Assembly: GCF_029931775.1 (NCBI RefSeq)
Contig: NC_079322.1
Span: forward strand, 78,057,326-78,121,325
Direction: 5' to 3'
Length of the DNA: 64,000 nt
Source of the DNA: Euleptes europaea
Lineage: Eukaryota; Chordata; Lepidosauria; Squamata; Sphaerodactylidae
A model generated the notes under the pieces. It was given only the letters and a program-made list of their open reading frames with translations. It did not search any database and was not told where the DNA came from. Positions 26,836 to 38,800 of the stretch are shown piece after piece. Position 1 is the stretch's first letter. The number at the start of each line of letters is the position of its first letter. A program made the translations under genes and the position numbers.

Positions 26836-29800
26836 CTGGAAAATAAAAGGGGTGAGTCGCTTCATTAACAAACTGAGCACAAGACAGCCAGAAGAAGAAG
26901 AGATGGTTTTTATATGCCGACTTTCTCTACCACTTAAGGAAGAATCAAACCGGCTTTCAATCTCCTTCCCTTCCCCTCCCCTCCCGACAATAGACACCCT
27001 CTGAGGTAGGTGGGGCTGAGAGAGCTCTAAGAGAGCTGTGACTAGCCCAAGGTCACTCAGCAGGATTCATGCGCAGGAGTGGGGAAACAAATCCAGTTCA
27101 CCAGATTCGCCTCCACTGCTCATGTGGAGGAGTGAGGAATCGAACCTGGTTCTCCAGATCAGAGTCCACCACTCCCAACCACCGCTCTTAACCACTACAC
27201 CACGTTGGCTCTCTCAGAAGGATCCCACGTGATTCGGTTTCCACTTCACAGGTGAAAAGCATGGATAACCGGTGCCCAGGCTGATCTCCCCTCCCCACCC
27301 CACCCCACTCCAAAAGCCTCGTGGGGAAAGAGAGAGACACACACACACACGCACACACACACCTAGCACTTACTTGTTTCTTGTATGTGAGTGTCGAAGC
27401 TCTGAATTTCCATTTGGTCACCACTGCCCTGAGTGGGCGCGGCCTGCCCCACGCCATTCTCCTGTGTGGCACTGCTGCCTGGCATGGGCGCAGGCACAGC
27501 TCCGATCTGTGGGGCTGCCTCCTCGCCCCCCTCAGTCTACAATGAAACAATGGGGTAGGGGAGGACAATGAGGCGTCAATACAAGGATGGGGGTGGAATG
27601 GAGGGAGACGGGAGACGTGCGAGAAGGCGACCTGGGACTTCGCCAGAGACGCCCTGGTTGACACACAGAGGGGAGTACCACGGAGCTGAAGGGGTGCGCA
27701 GAGCCAAATAGGGGACAGCCTGGCTCCCGGCTCGACTGGACAGCGCATTCTCTGGAAGCTCCCTGGTTCAGGCTCTCAGCTTCTGGCCTAGACTACTGCC
27801 TCTGCCTCCTGGTGGGCCTTCCCTTGTCTCCAGTCAGTTCCCACTACTATAAGAACACAGGGGATGCCAACACTGCTGGGGGCAGGAAATGCTGCCAGGA
27901 AAGGTTTTTGTTACTTTACTTACTTTAATGATACTGGTCGTATGGCCAATTTGGCCCTGAACAATGTCACACTAAGACCAAAATTAAAAAGGATCTGTCT
28001 GTCTGTCTCTAAACAATATGGAAATTAGAATTTTTTAAAACTTGATTGACTGAGATAAAAACTTCGCAACTGCCAAGTAGTATTAAAAGCCACTCCTGCT
28101 AAAAGAACCCTCAAATTATCCAATTCCTAGATAAAAGGCTTTATCCATCTGCCTGTAGCTTTGTTGAGCAGGTTGCAGCTAAACAAGGAATGCTGAAGAG
28201 TGCCTATCTGGCCAGAGCCACATGGACATACTCTCTCACAATATGGCACCCTATTTAAACGACCCATTAACTCCCCTGATGGGATGGCATTTAGTCTAGC
28301 CAACATAAATAATCGTCTGTTAGCGCCGGATTGTTAGAAAACCAAAATACATTGGGAGAGAGTGCAGCAAGTTGAGACCTAGGTACAGAGGTGAGCATAC
28401 TCTTATTGTGCTCTTATTGTAGTACTTCATGTTTTCAAGCCATGAGACGAGCAGAGGTGGTTTGCCATTGTCGTGAGAATTTTTGTATTGAACATTAGTT
28501 CATATTAAATATATTAGTTTATATTAAATGAGTTTGGGTTAAAAAAAATAACCACATGCATACCTTATTATTATAACCTATAGTCACACGAAACCTGGCT
28601 AAGGCTTTCAGAAAGCACCCCTTTAGCTGACTTTTCCATTGGGTTCCTGACCTTAGAAAGTAACCGGAGATTTGCATTGCTAGCAGTTAATCACCCACAG
28701 CACATCAGATGCTCCAAATTTATGTTTATAACACTAAGGTCATTAAAACAGACAACAAATTATCTGTCCACTTAAGGGATAAGGGAGGAGATTGTTTTGG
28801 AACATTGATGGACAATCAGTTAACAGACCCGGACACTAAAAGAATTATTATGGAACAAGGTATTTCTAAACAATTTTAGTCATGATTTGTGAAAACTCAG
28901 TTCCTAAAGAATGTGAGAGGGAGGGGTCATTTGAGACCCTCTCCTGATGATCCAGCTTATAAAAAGGACAGTGCAAATATCCTTTCTTTGTCCTTCCACA
29001 GAGAGACCACAGACCCATTGAATGGTTGCCATCTCTGTCTCTCTCTTTGGAAGTGACCCAAAGTACTTTGCTAACTGTTGTCTGTCTGTCTGTCTCTATG
29101 TGGAGTGTTGTTAAATCTGTCTAAATATTATTCTTCTCCATGCCTCACAACCTTTGTAAGTTCAATAAACCTATATGCTTTACTGCTATGAGTGTGTGGT
29201 CTGAGACTGTCCTAAGAACATGGTTTGTGGTTTCCTATTACACTCTCTGGCTTTGCTTGGTAAGTAGCAGGCAGAGGAGTCCAAACATTAAAGAGCTCAA
29301 GGGAGAGAATTTGCAGAATTCTCCCCACAGCCATCACCTGCCTCTGCGGAGCAACCTTGGACTTCCGTGGGGGGGGGGGGTCTCCTGTGCAAGTAATAAA
29401 CACGGCCAACCCTGCTTAGCTTCTGAGATCTGACGAGATCAGGTTAGCTTGAGTCATCTAGGTCAATGCAAGGGGCGAACCGAGGTGGTTTGCCATTGCC
29501 TGCCTCTGCAGAGCAACCCTGGATGACTTCCTTAGCGGTCTCCCATCTAAGCAAGAACCAGGGCCAACCCTGCTTAGCTTCCAAGATCTGGCCAGCCTGG
29601 GCCATTCGGGTTACAACAACTTCATTACAAGTGCTAACAATCTTAGTGAAACTAGGGACAACCTAGACTAAGACCCCCCCCCGAACTTTGGAGTGGGAAG
29701 TCATCAATCTGTTGATGACACCAAGATACACCAAAATTCTGCCTAGTTCTGCTAGATCTCCCTCCTCCCCCCACCCAAGATTATCGTTCTTGGTGCTGCC

Positions 29801-32800
29801 TCAGTAGGTAGAAAGGTCAGTGGGAGGGGAAACAGGAGGTGAGGGGAGAAGGGGATTCAGCCCCCCTTTGGTCCCTCAGCGTATCCGATCATGCTCTCTG
29901 CTCTTCACAGACCCTTAGAGATGGGGGTCAGCCCCAAGGCTCTGCTCAGCCCCTTCCTTCGTGTGGCACCGTGAACATGGACATGGCGGTGGCAATGAGA
30001 AAGAGAGGAGAAGGACAGGACGGACAAGTGGCCACACATGGGAAATGTGGGGAAGCCGCGCCACCTACGACACCTACCTTCACAGCACCCCCCGCTGGCA
30101 CGTGGCCCACGTTGTCCAGAGAGCCCACTTTTGCCTGGGCCTTCTCCTTGAAGTTCAACTTCTGGTTTTCAATCTTGACGTCTCCGCCCCCTGGAACGAG
30201 CAAAGGAAGGGGGAAGTTATCTGCCAGGTGCTTGGGGTGGTGGTTTCCTCCTAAAACCTGCTTCCTCACCGCGGGGATGAAGTTGGGCTGAACTGTGGCA
30301 ACGGATGTGTCTTGCATGCAGAAGGTGCCCGGTTCAATCCCTGCTGGCACCTCCAGTTGCAAGATCTCAGGTAGAAACCTTCTTTGGAGATTTTTAAGCA
30401 GAGGCTATAGATGGCCATCTGTTAGCAATGCTGATTCTGTGAACTTGGGCAGATCATGAGAGGGAGGGCAGGAAGGGTTGCGTAAGTGTTTGGCTCTCAT
30501 GGCCCCTTACGTGCCCAGGGTAATGCCAATCGATTGCCACTTTGGGGTCAGGAAGGAATTTTCCTCCAGGTCACATTGGACAGGGATCCTGCAGGATTCC
30601 CCTGCCCCATCTTCTGGGCATGGAGTAGGGGGTCACTGGGGGTCATGGAGTAGGGGGATCACTGGTGGGGAGGAGATAGTTATGAATTTCCTGCGTTGTG
30701 CAGGGGAATGCAGTAGATGACCCTAGTGGTCCCTTCCAATTCTATGATTCTAAGAGGTGGCCTTGGACAGCTGCTGAACCAAGATTACCCAAGTGGGGGT
30801 TTTGGCCATTCTGCTGGCTGTTAAATATATTCAAGCATATATTATTATTATATATTATAAATTATATTAACATATAATTTATATGTTATATAATATAATA
30901 TATAAATTATATTAACATATAATTACATATAGAATTGTGATACCATAAATCCTAGCATCTAACTAATCTAAAATGCTATATACAGTAATCACAATGTGTC
31001 AGTTTCAGCATCCAATAGAAGAATCCAACTATTCCAGTAAGAGTCTCTTGTAATATATAGAAGTCCTCAGCATACAAAGGTATTGAAATATCATAGAATC
31101 ATAGAGTTGGGAGGGACCACCAGGGTCATCTAGTCCAACCCCCTGTACTATGCAGGAAACTCACAACTACCTCGCCCCCACAGACACCCAGTGACCCCTA
31201 CTCCATGCCCAGAAGATGGCCAAGGTGCCCTCCCTCTCTTGATATGGTCATAGAATCAGCATTGCTGACAGATGGCCATCTAACCTCTTCTTAAAAATCT
31301 CCAGGGAAGGAGAACTCACCACCTCCCGAGGAAGCCTGTTCCACTGAGGAACCGCTCTAACTGTTAAAACATTCTTCCTAATTGGTTCTTGTAGGTTATC
31401 CGGGCTGTGTAACCGTGGTCTTGGAATGTTCTTTCCTGACGTTTCGCCAGCAACTGTGGAAGGCATCTTCAGAGGAGTAACACTGAAGGACAGTGTCTCT
31501 CAGTGTCAAGGGTGTAGGAAGAGTAATATATAGTCAGAAAGGGGTTGGGTTTGAGCTGAGTATTGTCCTGCAAAAGTAATGTGCTAATCATTGTCCTGTA
31601 AGTATCAAGATAATGTGCTAATGATGGTATGGTATGTTAATATGGAACCATTGTATCCTGAAGTGATCTGTTAATGTGTGTAATCCAAAATTAATCTGCA
31701 TGGCTATTGTTGAATGTTGTCTTTGTTAGTCTGGAGGTTTTTTAGAACAGGAAGCCAAGCCTTATTCATTCTTAAACTCTCCTCTTTTCTGTTAAAGTTG
31801 TGCTGATGTTTATGAATTTCAATGGCTTCTCTGTGCAATCTGACAAAATAGTTGGTAGAATTGTCCAGTCTTTCAGTGTCTTGCAATAAGACCCTGTGCC
31901 CTGTTTGTGTCAGTCCATGTTCAGCCACTGCTGATTTCTCAGGTTGGCCAAGTCTGCAGTATCTTTCATGTTCTTTTATCCTTGTTTGTATGCTGCGGGA
32001 CCACAAAATGAACTCTGACCGTGAAAGCCTTCGACAATATTCTTCCTAATGTCTAGACGGAAACTCTTTTGATTTAATTTCAACCTGTTGGTTCTGGTCT
32101 GACCTTCTGGGGCAACAGAAAACAACTCGGCACCTTCCTCTCTATGACAGCCCTTTCAAGTACTTGAAGATGGTCCTCATGTCCCCTTGGCTCACAGCCT
32201 CCATCTGAACCCCAACGCCCGCTCTCTCTCTCTCTCTCACCTGGCTTGTGCTTGATATTCGCCTTCGAGCCGCACTTGGAGGCCACTTTGGAAAGGTCGA
32301 CCTTCTTGTTCAGGATCTGCACCTGCAGGGCGGTGGGAGAAAGAGGAAACAAGTCTGCCTCGGGAAGGAGGGGCCCCGTCGCCGCTCTGCGTGAGTTTTA
32401 AAACACCAGCACTGCTGCGCCACGGCCACCCCATCACCCTCTCCCGGGTGCATGGCTAGCGCTGAAGAGGCTCCAGAGACTCACAAGAAAGAGGTGCTCG
32501 TGCAAGAGAGGGGCCGCGGCTCTCCCAAGCCCCCCCCTCCCATAGGCAGCTCAAGGGTAGCATCCTGCAGAGACCCAGAAGGGGAGCGCGGCCATAGAGG
32601 ACAGAATTGGGCCTAGCAAGAGCACTGGACATTATAAAGTACGCTGTAAAAACACTTTACAGTATTATTATTATCGTAAATAATAATACTAATAGCGACA
32701 GAGATCAGACGAGTGCCGGGCGTGCTGATGACACCTGCTTAGTCATGGAGACTCCCTTCTACCCTGCCTTGGCTTCGTCCAAAGAAGACTGGCCTCTTGC

Positions 32801-35800
32801 TGAAAAGGATGCGCCACGTCATGGGGAGGGGTGTGGCTCAGTGGGACAGCATCTGCCCGGCATGCAGAAGGTCCCAGGTTCAATCCCCGGCAGCATCTCC
32901 AGTTAAAGGGACCAGGCAAGTAGGTGATGTGGAAGACTTCTGCCTGAGACCCTGGAGAGCTGTTGCCGGTCTGTGTAGACAATACCGACAAAGAAGAGTT
33001 GTTTTTTGTATCCCGTTTTTCTCGACCAATGGAGTCTCAAAACGGCTTACAATCACCTTCTCTCCCCCACCCCCAAACAACAGGTAGGTGAGGTAGGTGG
33101 GGCTGAGAGAATTTTGAAAGAACTGTGACTGGCCCAAGGTCACCCAGCAGGCTTCATGTGGAGGAGTGGGGAATCGAATCCAGTTCTCCGGATTAGAGTC
33201 CACTGCTCTTAAACACTACACCATGCTGGCTGACCCTGATGGACCCTTGGTCTGATTCAGCACAAGGCAGCTTCATGTGTTCAGCATTAACAGCTCCCTG
33301 CCCTTATAATATATAAGCATCATACTTATAAAACCCACATTCTGTGCCAGGAATGTATTATGCACATCTGCATAATGCATTCCAAGTTCCAAAGAACTTA
33401 AGGGGGCAGAGTGGGAAAGAAAAATGAAGGGCAGGAAGGGAGTGGAGGTGAAGATGACCTCTTGGGATGAGAAGCAACAAGGGGATGGGGAACCACCAAG
33501 GGCCCCCAAAGACCCCCTGGGTGCTCTGCCTAGCCCTACCCTAAGCTTTATTTAAGCTTCTCCCTGAAACTACGAAGGCTAGAAAGACCCTGTGGCTGCC
33601 TGATCGATCCTTGGGTGAGCCCAGCTGGCGTAAACGCTGCCAACCAGTGAAAAGTCCGCCCCCTGCCGTTCAAGACGGATGGGCCAGGGCTTCTGATTCC
33701 TTAACACCGCCAGCCGGGACAACGGCAGAAGACAGCAAACCAAGCACCCGAATTGCCTCCCTCCAACTCAGGGTAACCCACCCTTGGATGGGGCAAGAAC
33801 CTCAATGATGTCCTTCTGCCACTCAACACCAAACCGATGCTTCTCTTGGAACTCAGGAGCAACAGGGAGGTACGGGAGATATTTTGGAAGGGATGAAGGA
33901 AGCTGCTTCGGTTCCTTCAGAAAACAAACCCTACCAGCTGTCCTGCCCAGACTGAGAGTCAACCTCCCCTCCTAGCTATGTCCACGCAGCGTCTGGAAGC
34001 AGCTGTAACTCCTCCTGTATGGCAGGAGTTTAAACTGGGTTTAAATTGTGGGTGGATATTAGTAAAAAGTTTTTTACAGTAAGAGTTGTTGGACAGTGGA
34101 ATCGGCTACCTAGGGAGGTGGTGAGCTTCCCCTCCCTGGAAGTCTTTCATCAGAGGCTGGACAAGCACTTGTCGGGGATGCTCTAGGCTGATCCTGCATT
34201 AAGCAGGGGGTTGGACTAGATGGCCTCTATGGACCCTTCCAACTCTATGATTCTAAGCAGGTGCAGGAACGGCACTCAGACAGCAGAGGGACCAAACACC
34301 TTTGCACAACAAAATTGCCAGCCTTTGGATTCTTGGGGTTGGGGGGAGCCATCTTGTAAGAACTTATATATTTATCGGATTTTAATCCTATATGTTGTCC
34401 GCAGCCCGAGCCCTGCTGTGGCAAGGGAGGGGGGCGGGATAGAAACCAATTTTTAAAAAATAAAATAAAAAATTGGGAGTGACTTTACTAGAAATAAAAA
34501 AAAAAACAGAGGCCCCCAGAAGGTCTGGATGCCGCAGAACAATTGAGTGCCAACTCCAACCAGGGGAGGGAACATGAAACTGATTGAAAGGCGAAACTCC
34601 ATCACATCAAAGGCCAAGTTGGCGACTGGCGGGTTCTACTCACATTGGCACTGCCCTGGCTGGGCCTGGGGCCGGTGGACAGCTGGGAGTGGGTGCCCGA
34701 AGCTGGCCTTTGGGCATTTGGAACCTGAAAATAATAAGCACTTTACTCTCCGTTCTGCACGTGTGAACAGTTTGCAGTTTGCGGGTCGAGATGATGAGAA
34801 GTGGGTGACAGCGAGAGGGGAGGGGAGGAGAGACAGGGCAGAGGGGGCCCCCGCAGCTCGGGACAGGCCACCGAAGGGAAAAGGAGACAGCAAAGTTGGA
34901 AAGAAAGGGACTGCCGTGGCACAAAGGGTTTTACGCATAACCTGGAACGTACCCCTACCAAGCGTCACCTAGAACATACCCCTGCACAGGGCTTTCTTCT
35001 GCAACTATTTTGATTGAGAGGAGGAAAAGAGAAAGTGAGCCTGCAGCTAAAAAGGAAAGGTTCTACATATAAAAGGGAACGTGAGAAGCAGCAAGAACAA
35101 ATTGTTTTCTGTAATTATTATGGAGCTTCTTCTGCTTCCCGTCACCCCAGTCCAACAGGGTCTGAACATCTGCTGAAACAACATCCCAGCGGCATGAGGG
35201 ACAGAGCGACCCACGGGGATCTACAGACACAAGAGCATTGCTGCTCCGGCGAAGCAGCTAAACCAAATCCAAAACGGAGTGGGAAGCAGCTGCAGTAGCC
35301 AGAACGGATTCTGCGCACAAGTGCTGGCGACCGGGTGCCAAACCAATTTCCCTCCTGCTCTCCCCCTTCCCACAAAACACAGAGTCGTCCACTTGTATCC
35401 CCAGGGAAGATCTGCAGATGAACTTCTCCCCTGCCCTGCTTAAAAGAAACAAGAAACTCTCTGGAAGTATTAGTGTCATTTAACAGCGTAGGTTCGGCTG
35501 ACCAGCACAAAAGGAATCTGGAAGACCCATTCAGCCAGCAAAAGAAAAAAGAAGAGTTAGTTTTTATATGCCGACTTTCTCTACCACTTATGGGAGAATC
35601 AAACCAGCTTACAATCACCTTCCCCTCCCCACGACAGACACCCTGTGAGGTAGGTGGGGCCGAGAGAGTGTGACTAGCCCAAGGTGACCCAGCTGGCTTC
35701 ATGTGGAGGAGTGAGGAAACCAACCAGGTTCACCAGATTAGCCTCCGCCGCTTATGTGGAGGAGTGAGGAATCAAACCCGGTTCTCCAGATTAGACTCCA

Positions 35801-38800
35801 CCGCTCCAAACCACTGCTCTTAACCACTACACTACGCTGTCTCTCAAATAAGGTTTGTTGAATGTGTGTGTGTGTGTGGGGGGGGGGGCTTCAGTGGTCA
35901 AAACTGCTGAACCTACCAAAACCAGAACTGCAGAATTATGTAAAATAAGAAATGGCAAAGGTTTTCCTCTTGATATTCCATATTGGTGGCAGAATTCTGC
36001 TGGGTGGAGAATGTGAACACCACTGCCGTTCAGAGCCAACAACCCTGAAACCAAATTAGCTTCATACATTCACACACACACACCCCACCACAATTTATTT
36101 TATTTACATCATTTATACCCGGCCTTTCTTTCCAATGGGGACCCAAAGCAGCTTACATAATTCTTGCCTCTGTTTTATCCTCACAACAACCCTGTGAGGT
36201 AGACCAGGGCTGAGAGAGTCTGACTGGCCCAAGTTCACCCAGCCAGCTTCCACAGTAGAAGCAGGGATTTGAACCTGGGTCACCCAGGGTCCTAAGTCCA
36301 CCGCTCTATCCATTGTACCATCCCCAAATCAACTGCCCTCCGGGGCCTCCAGAAAATGTTCTGTGCTTCGACTGTAGCCAGCCTCGCAGGTCAGAAGCAG
36401 CAAGCCAAAAAGGGCTTCCTGGAGCTTTGATCAGCACCCACTGAAAACATACTGACCTAACAGCATCTAGTCCTGAGATACAACAAGCTAAAGCCCAACC
36501 CTGCACGTGGGCTTCCACCTCGACAGTGAATCACCAGCAGGCCCCGTCACCCTTCAAAGCGAGGGCGAGAGTGCTGGAAAACGTAGCTCACTCCAGAACA
36601 GTCCCATTCCACACAGGCACCCACCCCCAGCTGAGGAAGACTCTGGAAGAAGACAGCAGCTGAGAACATAAGAACACCAGAAGAGCCCTGCTGGATCAGA
36701 CCAGTGAGGATCCATCCAGCCCAGCATCCTGCCTTGCACAGTGGCCAGCCAGTTCCCCTGGAGGTCCAGCAACAGGGCACAGAGGCTGAGGCCTTCCCCT
36801 GATCAGAACATCAGAAGAGCCCTGCTGGATCAGACCAGTGAGGGTCCATCTAGTCCAACATACTGTCTCAGTTCCTCTGGAGGTCCAGTAACAGGGCACA
36901 GAGGCCGTGGCCATCCCCTGATAAGAACCTCAGCCCTGCTGGATCAGACAAGTGAAGGTCCATCAAGTCCAGCATCCCGTCTCACACAGTAGACAACCAG
37001 TTCCTCTGGAGGGCCAACAACAGGACACAGAGGCCGAGGCCTTCCCCTGATGCCTCCTCCTGGCACTGGGATTCAGAGGTTGACTGCCTCTGAACATGGA
37101 GGCTCCCCTTAGTCACCACAGCTAGTAGCCACTGATAGACCTAACGCTTCTCATCTTGGAATTCTTCGGAAGAGGACCCCGTCTTTTGTCCAGATTCACG
37201 GCCCACCAAGGAGCTGTGCACCTTCTCGAGCTCACAGACTGCTTAACACCCCGTACTGCAGCCTTTTCAAGGTTTCAAGGTGTCCCCCTGCCCTTTAGTG
37301 CCTTTGTCTCTTTCTGTCTGTTCAGTCCCAAGACCAAGGGGGAGGCTTCTCAGAAAAATGTCCTGCTCCTTTCTGATATAGAAAAAGAGCACGCACGCAC
37401 AAACACACACATATATATGCACACACAGAGAAAAGCGCACACTACAGTCAAAACTAGCACAAGAAAAGTGGAAAAGGAGTTAGTAGAGAGGCGGCTGTCC
37501 AGTGCCCTTGGTACTTACGTTCCCTCCTCCAGGGACATGCTTAATATTGTCCTTGGACCCGCACTTGGACTGAACGTGGCTGTAGTTGGCTTTTTTGGAG
37601 ACTATCTGGACCTGGAGCATCACAGAGATGGAGAGAACGACACAAGGAAAGAGGACTGGTTAGAACTCTCTCGTGGGAGCCGGGCTCCGGTGCGGCAGAC
37701 AGAGGGACGGAGAGCAAGCGGTGTTAGAACTCCAACCTGACTGAGGATTAAGTGTGAACAAGCTCGGAAAGGGAAGGGACAGAGGAAGAGAGAGAGAGAA
37801 AGCAAATGAACACGTGAGATGGCGAAGCAGACAGTGTTAGTGGCAACGGCGTTCTCAGGGCTGGCACGGAACGACTCGGGGGAAGGCCGCCTTTCCAAGA
37901 AAATGTCTCTGGCTGTTCTAGCTCATTCTCCGGTAGCTGGCCAGGAGGAGATCCTGGCAAGTGGACAATACCGGGATCAAGGGCTTGCGTGGCTCGCTGG
38001 TTGACTAGCATACCCAGAGGCCACCAATATATGTTAAGGGTACAAAGCCAGAGTGTTTCAGAGGGCAGGGGCCACGTTGGTCTGCAGTAGGACAGCCAGA
38101 GTGGAGTCCAGCAGCACCGTAGAGACCGACAACATTTTCGGGGTAGGATCTTTCAAGAGTCAAAGCTCCCTTCGTCAGATACCAGGGTGCATACTCATGA
38201 CCTCTTAACGGTTTAGATAGCACTAATGTGCGTTAAGTGGTCCTGCGCATTCCCTCGTGCTCGAGAACATAACAACCATCTTGCTAGATCTACGCAGTGC
38301 AGCGTTCTCTGCAAGAACCCCAGCAACCGGCAGACACAGGAGGGTCCCCCCGGTCAACAGTACATGAGCAGACCAAAGTCTACCTTCTCCCCTTCGGAAA
38401 GCAGCAACAAAAGTCCTTTGCTTGCGTTACTAACAACCGTAAGGACCTGTACAGTATTGGCGAGGTGAAGAGGCCTTCCTGTCTTGCTTCTCTACATCTT
38501 ATGGCTGGACGTTTTTGGCTTTCTGGAGAAGAAGAGCCGCCTGACCCGTCCAAGGAAGGGCTCACAATCTGTCCTCTAGTTAGTGCAGCCCTTCCTCCAA
38601 CAGTGCTTGTTTGATTCTGAAAGATGCTCAGCGACTTAGCACCATCTGGGCCGAGTCACTCCTTGTTAGCTTGTTTCTGCAGAAAACCCCTTATTGGATA
38701 TTCAGCCCGTGTGCGCTTTTCATGCTGTGGAAGCAGCAAATGCGCACATGCAAACATGGTGTCGTTACTTGTGGCTTGAATAACTGCTTTTGGCATGGCA

